From: Aradus depressus
Taxonomy: Eukaryota; Arthropoda; Insecta; Hemiptera; Aradidae
Assembly: GCA_963662175.1 (NCBI GenBank)
Contig: OY759215.1
Span: 19,457,079 to 19,521,078 of the forward strand
Direction of reading: 5' to 3'
DNA: 64,000 nt
Shown piece after piece: positions 21,570-35,000 of the stretch. The notes beneath the pieces were generated by a model. That model saw nothing but the letters and a program-made list of their open reading frames with translations. It made no database searches and was not told the DNA's origin. A program made the position numbers and the translations under genes. Within the stretch, counting starts at the first letter, position 1; every line of letters starts with the position of its first letter.

Positions 21570-22170
21570 CAACTGATCAGCAGTTATTAGGGTTTTTGCT
21601 CTGAGCTCCCCCCCGTCTGATCCCTACCTTCCTTTTGGCCGTTCAGATAGGTTTTTTAATTTAATCATAAAATTTCGTGATGATACATTCGATACATCGA
21701 CAGTTATTAAGGTTTTTGTGTTAGGCCTCCCCCCTAATTCCCCTCGTCCCTTTGGCCGATTCGGCTAAAATTTATATGTGTTGTGCCTACGGAAGAAGAA
21801 GATGAATTTATTATAACAGTCGCATTTACAGAGGTAAAATCATACAATAAGGTTCCTTAACCATTACCCTTATACACTAAATACAAATCAAAAATAATCA
21901 GTTAAATTAAAAACTGCTTAAGAGTAAATAAAAAAAAATAATAATAATAAATTAAAAAAAAAATACAAAGTAACTGAAATGAATAGAAAATAAATTAATA
22001 AGCATTCAAAAACAGAAATTATAAATTAAAACCGTGAACGGATATTTTTGTGTTTAAAAAACTTGAATTTTCGGTGAAAACACGATATTATTATACAGGA
22101 CAAATAAGCATAACTTTGATGTCTGATTACATAACTTGCCCTATACTTTGTTTAGCTGGAGAACTAATAA
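21570..22170 (+). repeat. Repeat family A, split by a LINE fragment
   Basis: Modules at 21570-21790 (GATACATTCGATACATCGAC, CCGATTCGGCTAAAATTTAT) and the end at about 22090-22170 (GATTACATAACTTGCCCTAT) flank a minus-strand LINE. Confidence 0.55.
21793..22058 (-). mobile_element. LINE 3' fragment with GAA/TTC-type tail
   Basis: It reads on the minus strand from AAACACAAAAATATCCGTTC ACG-type sequence to a TTC-rich tail (GAAGAAGAAG at 21793 on +). It is the same family as 32735-33530 and 49805-53201. Confidence 0.65.
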
Positions 22171-23150
22171 AACAGAAAAGGCCATGTAAAAGGCCATTGT
22201 GATATCCAGTTAGATTTAATGGTTGAGATTGCTGCTCATCTGACAGTTGGAACTCTTCCAATATCGTCAGAGAAAGAAAGCCTAGACAGATCAATTAGTA
22301 AAATGGACCGTTTTATCATTGGCTGCCTATTTGTATACAATATTTTCAAAATTTGGTCCAAAATTATGAAAAACGTCTCAGTAGGTTTTGATTTTAAGCG
22401 TTCCAATTTAAATATTACTTGAAAATATATCTGAAATTTGAGACACTTTAATTTTTCGATAGGTTTAAAAAAACATTACAGGATAGTTTTCGGCATGTAT
22501 CTCGCAAACCGGGCAACCTGCGAAAAATCTTATATGTTATAAAATGGGCCTTTCAGTTTTCTCTAAAACTTTTATTTAAAGAGATTTTTGAATAAGTGGT
22601 AAAAATAATCGGTATCTTATAAAATGTACTTGGGGCCCTGAAGTAAAGTTTCAACATTTCAAGTTCATGGTCACAAATTTCTGAGTTAAAGCTCTCAAGT
22701 TCCAATCACACGCATACATCATTGCGAAAGTAGTCAAAACGTTTTCAGGGGACTTTGATATGTGAAATTTCATTGAAATCTCGTTCTCAGATTTTCGGAT
22801 TAGTTAATAAGATCAGTATTTTGATTAATCCCTCTTGAGAATGTTTATATTGCAATAATAAATGGAAAAGGCATGGGTTGGCACGCGAGCTGCTTGAATT
22901 TATTGATACTGGCCATCAGATAGGGTTCCCTCTCGAAGAGGTTCGTGTTTAAAGCCTGCTATAGAGAAATCTCACTGTTCATAAAGTAATGGGGCAAACT
23001 CATGAGATTTATAATTATAATTCAGTGGAAATTTAAGTTAAGGTCTCGACTTATCAAAGACAAATGAAACTCAGATTGCTGGCTGGGTTCTAGGATTTGT
23101 TCGATTGCTTATTACTTCGTAATAGGTATGTGATGTATTCCAAGAGTATA
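22171..23150. other. Unassigned stretch
   Basis: One short open frame (22219-22422) has no recognisable domain; nothing else is supported. Confidence 0.35.
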
Positions 23151-24015
23151 CTTATACATCTTTACCTAGCTCTATTATCAGCTCTGATTTTTGTCATCCT
23201 TACTCTTTACTAGCAGTTGAGCTCGTGATTCTTGTCATCTCTACTATTTAACTAGCTCTTCTATCAGCTCTTATTCTTGTTCTTCTTATTCTTTACTAGC
23301 CATTGAGCTGGTGATTCTTGTCCTCGCTTCTCTTTACCTAGCTCTTTTATCAGCTCGTGATTCTCCTCATCTCTACTCTTTAACTAGCCCGTCCTTCGGA
23401 TGGGACGTTAAGCGATGGTCCCGAGCCTGTACGATGTCAGGTACTCGTTAAAGACCCCTGCCCTAGGTGAATAAAAATTTAGAGTAGGCAACATTCAGGA
23501 CTCCCACAGTAGAGTCGGGCTCATGTCTACCAGAGTGACGATAGAGCGCTCTGGTAGTAGGCGATATGACCTCGTAGTTAAAGCCCGGGCATGAGTCATA
23601 AAACCTAACCTAACCTTTAACTAGCTCTTTTATCAGGTCTGATTCTTGTCATCCCTACTCCTTACGAGCTGTTGTGCTCGTGATTCTTGTCATCTCTTTT
23701 CTTTACCTAGCTTTTTTATCAGCTCGTGATTTTTATCATCCCTACTCTTTACCTAGCGCTTCTATCAGTTCGTGATTCTTATCTCTTCTGGTTACTAGCG
23801 CTTCTATCACTTCGTGATTCTTATCTTTATCGTTAGCTGTTGTATCAACTCCGATTCTTGCCATTATTACTCTTTACTAGCCGTTGAGCTAGAGATTCTT
23901 GTCATCTCTTTTCTTTACCCAGCCCTTTTATCAGCTCGTCATTCTTATCTCTTCTCTACTAGCCAGTATATATCAGTTCTAATCCTTGCCATCTTTACTC
24001 GTTATTAGCTAGCCC
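23151..24015 (+). repeat. Degenerate ~45-bp tandem array
   Basis: Units of the type TCTTTACCTAGCTCTTTTAT, CAGCTCGTGATTCTTGTCAT repeat with many changes and length differences. The array is interrupted by a SINE with its own target duplication. Confidence 0.8.
23399..23614 (+). mobile_element. tRNA SINE, 5'-truncated, 11-bp TSD
   Basis: It starts in the body at CCGTCCTTCGGATGGGACG, so the tRNA head is missing, and ends AAACCTAACCTAAC. The array sequence CTTTAACTAGC is duplicated on both sides (23388-23398, 23615-23625). This dates the insertion after the tandem array formed. Confidence 0.9.
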
Positions 24016-24459
24016 TTCAATGTTTGTAGCCAAAAGTGTTAAAATTGAATCGGTCTGCTGTAATTTACGTTATCTCTGTCATCTTTAAAATTAAAAGCTA
24101 GATAAGCAATATTTCTCTTCAAAATGAAATCCTATCTGAGTTTAACAAATGGAAGTTTTATGTTAAAGGGGCTTTATAAAAGGTTTTTTACCTCTTTCCC
24201 ACTAGGTCTCATTTTTAATAAAATGTATTATTTAGCTTCCACTTTTATTTTTTATAGGCATTATATATTATAATTTTTTAGTTATTGTACTAGATATAGG
24301 GGGAGTTGGGAAACGGAGTAATGCAGTCATATTTGTATGAGGGATGATTGTAAGAGATGCAATACAATGTAAGAGATGCAATACAATCCGTCAGACAATA
24401 ACCTTAACATTCATTATTGAGAACAGACAGTGAAATTTGGTGTTTTCATGGTGTCCAGC
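24016..24459. other. Nothing recognised
   Basis: AT-rich; a short duplication ATGCAATACAATGTAAGAG at 24357-24385 is the only structure seen. Confidence 0.35.
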
Positions 24460-24770
24460 AGGTTTACTTACTGAGATCAAGATAGGGGGTTCAAAACCCG
24501 GCCGAGGTTCTTAGGTTTCTTTCTATCTTAGAGAAAACTTTGAGCATGCCTTCCTTCGGACGGGACGTTAAGCGGTGGTCCCGAGCCTGTGCGGTGGCAG
24601 GTACTCGTTAAAGACCCCCTACCCTAGGTGAATAAAAATTTAGAGTAGGCACAATTTAGAATTCCCATAGTAGAGTCAGGCTCATGTTCACTTGACCACG
24701 AACGAGCGCTCTGGTAGCAGGCGATGTGAACTGGAAGTTAAAGCGCGGACAAGTCACAAAAACTAACTAT
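24460..24770 (+). mobile_element. tRNA SINE, diverged copy
   Basis: B-box-like GGGTTCAAAACCCGGCC, then GCCTTCCTTCGGACGGGACG and CAGGTACTCGTTAAAGACC. The tail is decayed to AACTAACTA. Confidence 0.8.
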
Positions 24771-25164
24771 AAGAGATTAATAGATATATAATATTATATT
24801 GTATATTTTTATATATGTATATATACGAACGTTCAGAAATTGGGAACTGGAATTTATGACTCATTGTTTACTAACAATAGAGAAGTTAAGTCTCACAATA
24901 ATTGTGAGCGCCGATTTTGGGTGCCATTGTAACGTTCATTTCCTGGTGTAAATGCATAAATGAAATTTTATAAAGTAATTTGTGATATTTGAAGCATATT
25001 TTACATATTTAGGTTACCCCAACTAACGAATTTTTTTTTTAATGCTCGTAAAGTCAAAAATGACAACAAGAAACTTTTTTTTAAAAGTTGTTATGATAAA
25101 GCTCAGGTTGTTACTAATTTATTTTACTTCATGAACAACAAGGAATTAAAATTATTTGCAGTGA
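24771..25164. other. Nothing recognised
   Basis: AT-rich sequence with no supported feature. Confidence 0.35.
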
Positions 25165-25345
25165 ACCCGACTCTACTATGGGAGTCCTAAATTTTGCCTA
25201 CCCTAAATTTTTATTCACCTGAAGGACAGCGTGCTCAAGGTTTTTTCACCTCCCAGATAAAAAACTTAAGGGCCTCGGTCGAGTTTTGAAACTTCGATCT
25301 TGAGCTTAGAAGACAAGCACGCTTACCACTGAGGTACCGACGCTG
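25165..25345 (-). mobile_element. tRNA SINE, tail-truncated
   Basis: Reverse-complement copy: CCCGACTCTACTATGGGAGT to CACTGAGGTACCGACGCTG, with a decayed B box (GTTTTGAAACTTC). Confidence 0.75.
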
Positions 25346-25476
25346 TTGTATATTTATATAAATAGTTTGTATAGGCATCATGGTAAAAATTGTATTGACG
25401 TTTCTTTTATTTACCCGAAAACTGTTAGTTCTATAGAAAAATTGTTTCCTACTAAGAGCCTTACAGGACTTTCTTA

Positions 25477-25678
25477 TACCAAATCACTCTCTCTCCCCCT
25501 CCTCAAAACGTTTCATACTGGCATGATTCGGTCACTCGTCACTCTCTGAATTACGCTGTACGATTAAACAAAAAAATACCGCTGATGCCAACTCATTACT
25601 TTGTCAGTATGAAATGATTTAGAAAAGGATGGGGAGAGAGTGATCTGTAAGTGTGGTTGGTATAAGAACGAAGAAGTT
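25477..25678. mobile_element. Repeat family B MITE, intact (about 200 bp)
   Basis: Inverted ends TTCTTATACCAAATCACTCT and the complement of TGGTTGGTATAAGAA enclose inner inverted matches (TTTCATACTGGCAT / CAGTATGAAA). No coding capacity. It ends about 140 bp before the first recognised lipase exon. Confidence 0.6.
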
Positions 25679-25817
25679 AATAATAATAAATGAAGTTAAT
25701 CATCTCTGTTTGTATATATAATTTAGAAGTTATCTTAATGTATATACATTCTTGTGATGTATCCTGTTACATTTTATGGTTCAACAGTTAATATAATAAA
25801 TATTATTATGATTACAG

Positions 25818-26029
25818 GTTTGTGGTGCTGGTGACGGTGCTACTGGTGGGGGAGTTCACTCCGGAGGAGCCATGTGCAACCCTCTTCTGGGAGTACTGCG
25901 CCTGCTACGCCGGGATCCTCCTTGGCTCCATCTTTCTGGATCTGGTTCTGTCTGTGGCAGCCCTCAGAGGGAGCATCTTGGACACAGAGCCCAGGAGACA
26001 TGTCAAGTACATCATCTACCTCAGACTTG
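25818..26029 (+). CDS. inaE: DAGL exon: end of TM1, extracellular loop, TM2
   Basis: It follows acceptor ATTATGATTACAG and starts with one base completing a codon (TGG expected from the family). It reads FVVLVTVLLVGEFTPEEPC, then a hydrophobic TM2 (CYAGILLGSIFLDLVLSVAA), then LRGSILDTEPRRHVKYIIYL. The last three blocks match the conserved RGxILxTEPR...YxxYxRL region of DAGLs. It ends one base into a codon at the donor G|GTAACA. The start codon must lie in an upstream exon. Confidence 0.95.
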
Positions 26030-29000
26030 GTAACAACAACTTCCTACAATAGTCAAAACAAGACTTCTCCATAATGCCTGATGGCTGATATAGTGAGAAG
26101 TGAATATTTCACAGGTTTCCAAAACAAAAATATAGTCTGACCTCTCACAGTTTTGTTTACAATTTGTTAACCTGGTTTTGAGCTAGACCCATCATAAAAC
26201 TGTACAACAAATAAAATACTGAAAAATTTTAAATTTCATGGATAAGAACAGATACATTATTTATATTCCTCATCTGATTCACAACTGGCAGAACGAAGTT
26301 CTTGAGGGCGGGCAAGCTTATCCCCTCTTTAGAAGTGAGGTTTTTTTTTTTTGCAGACTGCCTGATGATGAGGGGAACCTCGAAAGCCAGCTAGCATATT
26401 ATAATAAAAACTTTGACACGTCAATTGGCTTGAGGTTAGAGACACGCATATCAAGGAAATGAAGGGAAACCATCAAAAAATCAGTTGTCGACACCATTTT
26501 TCTATGATGACGAATTTCCCCGTCGAACGTGAAACAGTGAAAGTGAAATATGACAATAAAACATGAAAGTGTGAATTAAAACGAGTTCGATTTTTTCTGT
26601 CCCTGAACAATATGAATCCCATAGTTTCTATAAGTTTTTCTTAACTTATGGGTCAAAACCTATCCAGGACTATGATGGTGTTCTAACCCTAGCGTAGGAA
26701 AAATGAAGAGTGGACTGGATACGGTGGTGAATGATAGAAGGGGTTAAATATATAATGTATGAACAAAAAATATAAAATATTTACCTTGATAATCCAGGGA
26801 GGCGATCCGCGATACCCTTCACTTCTCCCATACTGGTAGGAAAGCCGTTTATTGGCTTCAAGTCGTAGGTTGTCATGGAGTGTAAATTCACATCAGTCAT
26901 GAATCTGGGTCTAGAATCAAATTCACACTGCTACACTTGTCCGGTATCGGCGCTCTTATCTACCGCACATGCATCATAAACATCAGTGTAGAATATGGTT
27001 GTCGGCTAACACTGTATTTATGTTTGGAAAATTAAAATATAGTGTCTTTGCATGAAACAAATGCGTTTCCTTTTGCTGCCTTCAACCTACAAATCTCTTT
27101 AGGTGTCCTAGCTACATCTTTAGTAATGGCGCTATCTGAAAATTAAACCCATTAAAATTCTAAAGGATTTATGATAGGCTAAGTCATTTTAGAGAGAATA
27201 TTTGGAATAAATGAATACATCAAGAGATTATTTCATCTAAGAAATGAAAAGAAATAAAAAAATTAGAATATGAACAGCAAAAGTATGAAGAAATAAACGA
27301 ATATAAATGTATCTATATAAATAGGAAAATGTATATAATATAGAGTCTTTATAAATAAGAAGAAAATAAAAAATATATATTAAAAATCGACAGAGCATAA
27401 TACATTAAATATTATTATAAAAGTGAAGGAAGGATGCCCAGACAGGGTTTGAAATAAAATTAATTTTAGACAGTAGGGGCTAGATAGAAATGAATGAGAA
27501 TAGAAAGATGAAAAAATAAATAAAATGTTTGAATAGTGAAAATATATAAAATGAGAAAAATAGGTTAGTTAGTTTTTGTGCCTCATGCCCAGGCTTTAAC
27601 TACAAGGTCATATCGCCTACTACCACAGTTCTCTTTCGTCACTGTGGGGCCCGACTCTACTATGGGAGTCCTAAGTTTTGCCTATCCTAAATTTTTATTC
27701 ACTTAGGATAGGGGTCTTTAACGAGGACTTAATATTGTACAGGCTTGGGACCATTCCTTAACCCATCCGAAGGACGCTCAAGGTTTATTCACCTCCCATA
27801 TTGAAAACCAAGGATCTCGACCGGGTTTTGAACCCGCGATCCTGAACTTAGTAAGCAAGTATGCATGCCACTGAGCTACCGGCGCCCTCTGAACAAAATA
27901 TATGTATATTATTTATGATATAATAAATTACAAAATAAAAAATTTAAGAAAAAAAAAGAATAAAAATGAAATAAGTAAATAACTAAAATAATTAGAGATA
28001 AATATAGGATGTTGACGAAAGGGAAAATCCGGGGGAGAAGGGATGAAGAACTAATCAGAGGGAGTGGATTGTGTAGCGAAGAGGAATGGAATAGTGAGGA
28101 TTGGAAGGAAGCGAGAGTGACGGATTGGGGGAGGCAGGGAGTTGGAGAGGAGGCTTTGATAAGGGTCGAATTGTGGATAAGAATAAGTTATGGATAATGT
28201 ATTTCTGTTGTTGTGTTAGTTATTGTTGTGTTACCAAGGTTACAATACCTGACATTGTACAGGCTCGGGACCATCGTTTAACGCCCCACTCGAAAGATGG
28301 CATCTTCAAGATTTTTTTCACCTCCCAGATAAAAAGCTTAAAGGCCTCAGCCGTGTTTCGAATCCCCGATCTTGAGCCCAATAGGAACGCTTTCTCTGGT
28401 GTTGTGTGACTCCACCCAGCATACCTTATACATTTCAGGCGTAATTGAGCCATTCAAAGGAAAAGTATTAATTTTCTATGACTTGAGAGGAAGAAATCAA
28501 AAATAAATTAATTATGAGAAGTGAAAACTGACATTATTGCAGAGATATTGTGAAATAATTCAAATGGACTTGAAAAATAAAATAAAACTTCTTTATTTAA
28601 TATATTGTCTAATTTCACTAACTATATATACATGGGAGTACTTTCGGTATTTCTACCATCCTCAGCCAAAAGCATAAGAGATAAGACAGTCTTATCTCTT
28701 ATGCTTTTGGCTGAGGATGGTAGAAATACCGAAAGTACTCCCATGTATATATAGTTAGTGAAATTAGACAATATATTAAATAAAGAAGTTTTATTTTATT
28801 TTTCAAGTCCAATTATGAGAAGGTCGGATTTGCACAGAACTTTCTCTTAGGGCTGTCAGTTTATTTTAGAAAGTTTTTTCTGTGTTCCCACTAATTTGAA
28901 TAAATAAAGTAAATTATAAGATATTAGTTAGATAATCCCGTTGATCGATCTACTTTCCAAGCTTACTGATCTACAGCCATTACTCAGCTCTTACCTTCTC

Positions 29001-32000
29001 AACCAGCTTTCATCAAATTGCTCTCTTCTATGCCCACTCTAGGGTGGCCGTTATTTCTAAAAAGTTCGAGTTTTATTGCTCTCAACCCAAAATCCGGTTT
29101 AGAATATCGAAAAAACAATCTCTGAATTTTTTCAGATTTTTAAAATTGAATTTACCCGAATCTAATAGAGGTTAAGTTTAACATGCGTTTTAATTGAGGT
29201 TTTGGAGCAGTCGCCGACTTTCGAGCGTAATGTTCAGTATTTTAGTTCTAAAAATTTGATAATTGGTATATTTAGGTTTTAGGGGTCGCGGAACTCGAAT
29301 CTACCCCAAAAACATAAATATACCAATTACCAAATGTTTAGAACTAAAATATTGAACATTACGCTAGAAAGTCCGCGACTGCTCCAAAACCCCATTTAAA
29401 ACGTATGTTAAACTTTAAACTCCATTAGATTCGGGTAAATTCAATTTAAAAAATCTGAAAAAATTCAGGGATTGTTTTTTCGATATTCTAAACCGGATTT
29501 TTGGTTGAGAGCAATAAAACTCGAACTTTTTAGAAATAACGGCCACCCTAGCCCACTCGTGTCCAACACCTAATTGTGAATAACTAATTAAATAGTTTTA
29601 AATAAACTATATAAGTTTACTATTATTTGTATTTCTTCTTCAGCCATATTTAACTGATCCGTATTTGCCGTATATTTCCTCCTGCCTCCTGATGCTGGCC
29701 GGTGTGCCTCAGGGCTCAATATACTTATACACTTTCGACTTACCCACTGAACATATTGAGAACCATTTTAGCCTCACACACATATCCTCACGGTACAACG
29801 TCTTGAATAGGGGACCATGATGGCCTTGCGGGTTCGAATCCCGTCCGGGAGTAAGTTTTATTTCGTAGATATAACTCCCTCCTGGGGCCATGGATGTCGT
29901 GAATATAACTAGATAACACATTGACATGACTAATATGCACCGTACATAAAGGCAAAAAAAAAAAAAATCTTGAATACATAAATGGTTTTAAATAAATAAA
30001 TACATTTTTGTTTCAGTTTAATGTAACAATGAAACAAAGCAGTTGTTTTATATATTGTAATTGTCGTATTGTAATTTATCGGTATTTCAAAGCTATGAAC
30101 CCTTCAGTGTGCTACCTGTTTGCACTTCTCTGAAATATTTTTAGGTCTTAGAAAACCTCATACAGTTAATGTTTAATAGTTTTTTTTCAAAGATGTATTC
30201 TTGTGTTGAGGTGTGATGCTGGTCGAAGTGGGCTGGCTGTCTTTTGCCGCAGTCTGGCTTGTCATGAACTACTGGACCTGTCCTCTGGAAGGAGTCAAGG
30301 ACGCCATTCTCGGTGAGTCTCCCTCAGTCTGTAGACAATCTCTATTAGAAAATCTATATGGGTTTATAGACAGCCTCTGTGGATCATTAAAAAATCTATA
30401 TGGGCTCATAGACAGTCTCTATGGGTGTGCCGGAAATCTATATGGATTTATAGACAGCTCCTATGGGCCTCTAGAAAATGTATATGGGTCTATAGAGTCT
30501 CTATGGGTGTGCCGGAAATCTATATGAATTTATAGACAGCTTCTATGGGCCTGTAGAAAATTTATATGGGTCTATAGAGTCTCTATGGGTGTGCCTATTC
30601 GATCGCTCTATACAAAGTGTTTTTTTAAACTCAGTCAATCCCCCTTCCCCAATTTATAAAACCATTTTCATGCTGAAGAACAAGTAAGTAAAAAAGAAAA
30701 AGGTCGATCTGGCCTTTTATAAATCCTTCAGTAGGTGTGAACGAACGTTAAAGAGCTAAATATTCAACTTTTTTTTTTCCAAATGAAGCTTTTGAAGTTA
30801 ACTAGATTATTTACTAATTAAGTTACTTTCGGATCTTTTGATTTTTTCTGAGCCCTAATAATTTAAAAGGTACAGTTAACTTTTTTTTGTTTTAATAAAT
30901 AAATAAAAAAAGATAAATGAATATCAAATTCCTAATATAATGAATAGGTAATATTTTTAAAATTATATTTCTTTAAGATAAATTTTCTTGCAGGACGATA
31001 TTTAGGTGCTATCACGGCCTCCTTCATTAGCTCATAAAGAGCGAAATATAGAGAAAAAAAAGAGCGCGTGAAATACTCATATATATAAATTAATAAAGAT
31101 CACTAAAGTAGTATGAATAAATATTAAACAAAAACAGAGGGCGCCGGTAGCTCAGTGGTATGCGTGCTTGACTTCTGAGCTCAAGGTTGTGGGTTCGTAG
31201 CCCGTCCGAGGCCCTTCGTTTATTTTATCTGGGAGGTAAAATAAACTTAAGCACGCCGTCCTTCGGATGGGACGTTAAGCGATGGTCCCGAGCCTGTACG
31301 ATGTCAGGTACTCGTTAAAGACCCCTACCCTAGATGAATAAAAATTTAGGGTAGGCAAAATTTAGGACTCCCACAGTAGAGTCGGGCTCATGTCCACCAG
31401 AGTGACGAAAGAGAGCTCTGGTAGTAGGCGATATGACCTCGTAGTTAAAGCCCGGGCATGAGTCATAAAACCTAACCTAACCTTAAACAAAAACGTAATT
31501 GCAATACAAATTATTGGATATTGTTAGAAAATAAAAATAAAGTAAAAATTAAAGCTTTTATGTACGCCTTTTAAATTGTTTTTTTTTTTTTTTTTTAATT
31601 TTGAACAATGAGAAAAAACTTTTGTTTCCGAATATTCCCCTAACATAAACATTTTAAGCTAAATTTTAAATGTTTTTACTTTCCCGTTAAGTTATGTAAT
31701 CGGTCAAAAATTCTATCCGGAGTTTTCAACGGAATTTCATGATTCCAAAAATGGGAAAACAATTTCTCTGTGACTGTGCATATGTGAATTCCCGATGAAT
31801 GAATGTATCGACACAAAATGTTATGTGTGTTTCCAGAACCCTCTATGGACGACACCTATTGATTTTCAGTCAAATCGGCAAAAGGGAAGGGGGGTTAGGG
31901 TTGAGTCTTAACACGAAAATCCCAATAACTGCCTATGTAATGAAAGTGTCGACATGAAATTTTTTATTTAATTTCAAAACCTCATAAGGATGGTACCTAA

Positions 32001-35000
32001 TATTTTCCGAGAAATGGGTCGAAGGAAAGGGAGACCAGAGAATTAATGAATATATCATCACAAAATTTAATATGAGGCTTCAGAAGACACTATGTAAGTC
32101 AAATATTACGTTTTAGCTCAAACGGTCTTATTGGGTTTGAAGGTAAAGCGAAAACATAATTGATTAATTTTTGCTGGCGAAGTACAAAGCCGGTGATTCA
32201 CTGATGACTTTTTTATTGTATATATAGCTTTTAAGAAATGCGAATTTAAAGATGTTTAAGAGCTATACTTTTTTCAAAGAGAAGAGGAGGAAGGAACTGA
32301 GACAAACAGGATGTACACTCAAGTAACCTAATGTTCAAACATAATGTACATTAACATCTCAGGAAAGGAAAGTAATGAGGAAAATGTTTTATTGCACCTC
32401 CAAGTAAATTATAAGTAAGTTAATAATAATTCAAGCAAACGAAGGACTGCTCCGGTCATTAACTGACTTTTTAGGTACTATTTCTTTCTGGAGCTCCTTT
32501 TAGTTGGACAATGTAAATTTATTCTATCGCTCTTTTTGTTTACTGCTTCAGAGTACCAATTTGTATACATAATGTAAGTGTAAATTTTTATAACTGACAT
32601 TCAAGTGAATATTTTTTCATAATCATTGGTGAAGAATATCATCTGTTTACTGTTGAGGGAAGACGAGTTTCTGTCATGTAAATAAAAAAAAAATCGGTAT
32701 TTGGCCAACGTTTTGGGAACATTTATTTATTTTAGTTATGGTTGGTAGCTACTCGAGGGACACCTCCATCCTCCGAATCCATGAAGACCTAAATGTTGAG
32801 TTCCTACAGGGCACATAATAAATTTCAGTAAAAACGTTTTACTTAAGTGTGATACGAATCAAAACATAAATCAATTTGAATTTATGATACCTTACTTTTT
32901 TGATCTTTCAATATGGTAATTTGAGGCAAATGAGGTATATTTATTTTAAAACAATAATTCTTTATTTCATAAGACGTTTCGATTGTCATTTTCAATTCTA
33001 AAAATACAAATTATTTCAAATAATAACACCATTATAATTGTAATTCTCATAACTATTTTTTTAAATAGTTATGAGAATTATAATTATAATGGTGTTATTA
33101 TTTAAAATAATTTGTATTTTTAGAATTGAAAATGACAAGAAGTCGAAACGTCTTATGAAATAAATAATTATTGTTTTAAAATAAATATACCTCAATTGCC
33201 TCAAATTACCATACTGAACGAATCAAAACGTTTTGGTAAAGAAAATAGGGAAAACTCAGAGTTGGAAACACAAAAATATCCGTTCACGATTTTAAATTAT
33301 AATCTCTAATTTGGAATGTTTATTAATTCATTTTCTAATCATTTCTGTTACTTTATATTTGTTTTTTTGTTTTCTTTTTTTTATTAGAGTTTGTTAAAAT
33401 TTACTCTTAAGCAGTATCATTGTTTTTAATTTAACTGATTTTTTTTTATTTGTATTAAGTGTATAAGGGACCTTATTGTATAACTGTACCTCTGTAAGTA
33501 CGACTTATAATAAATTCTTCTTCTACTTCTTATTTCCTTCTTCAGACCTTATAAAATGACTCGAGTGGATGTTTCTGCTGGAACACAAGCACTCACCAAC
33601 TTCACCATCCTCATCCACTTAAGTCATTATAAGGCCCTGAAGAAGGAAATACAGTAGAACCTCTTTAAGTCTAACCTCCATAAGTCGAAAATCTCCAAAA
33701 CTCGAAAAAAAAGTTTTGTTACTTTCCCTTCAAGCCCCAAAACCTCCATTACTCGAAATCTCAACCCTCTATTAGTCGAAATAATCAGTGAGTCCCTACA
33801 AGCCATTTTGGTACATATTTTCCCTCTATAACTCGAAAAAATAAATTGGCCTCTGTATCTTGAACATAGCAATGTTTTATTTTACAACCTTTACAACTCG
33901 ATTATTTGAAACTTATTACCTCTATAGCTCGAAGAAAAATAAGTTACCGACTTTAAGAATTTGCCGTCAATATACACCAATGTTTCTTAGAAAACAATTT
34001 AGGAGTATACAATAAATAGGATTACCAATAATTGGTAGATAGATAATTATTATCTAAAGCAAAAAAAAATTACTGACTTTTTTAATACCTACATATACTT
34101 ACTACGTATTTTTTTATTTTAAGGATGTTTTGAAATAATGTTGATTTATAATAAATATAAAACTTGAATTTTTATTTATTTCACCTTTCTAACTCAAAAT
34201 TAGGTAGAATGAATCTTAACCTCTACAAGTCTAATCAAAATCTATCTAAGTCGAAATCCTCCATAAATCGAAAACTCTATAACTCGAATTTTTTGGCGTC
34301 TCTCTTGATGTTCGACTTATAGAGGTTCTACTGTAAATAGTTGGACAAATACTGAGTTTTTTGTTTACCCGACAGAATCTTGACTTTCCCACAACATTGA
34401 AAAGATACTGTCGACTCCTTCAGTCATCTGTTCAGTTAAATGTCACATTGGCTCTTTCAATATATTTTATTTTAATGTACAAAATTTAGTTTGGGAGATA
34501 CATGACTTTGTTGTCTTCTCTTCTACTTATCTCAGAAGGAAGTTATAAAATCCGTTATATATTCGATGTTGTGTTTTCACCGAAATTTCATAATTTCCGA
34601 CTCTTCTGAATCCAAAAATGAAAAAAAAAATGTTCTGTCTATATGTGTCTGTGGACATGGTAATACATGTTGTGTATCCAGAACCATATAAGTACAACGC
34701 CTATTTTCAATCAAATCAGCCCAAGGGAAGGGGGTTAACACAAAAACCAAAATAACTGCAGAAGTAAGGAGTGTATCGACACGAAGTTTTAAATGTAAAT
34801 CCATAATGCCATAGGGACAACTCATATGAATTTTCAGCCGAATCGGCCAAAGGGAAAAGTTGTACTCATAAACTCTAAAAATTCCTTTCGAATGCATCGA
34901 AACGAAATTTAGTATGATGATTTAGATGTCTCTGAGTAGACATTAATTGATTTTCAACCGAATCGGTAAGTTGGTTTCTGAGAGAGAGCAAATATTTAGT

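Noticed and set aside
23151..24015. CRISPR-like array
   Set aside because: Units are degenerate and contiguous without unique spacers, and the genome is eukaryotic; this is a tandem array.
29765..29850. Possible tRNA gene at GGGTTCGAATCCCG
   Set aside because: No intact A box or acceptor stem; a reverse copy of the flanking body at 46735 shows it is a SINE.
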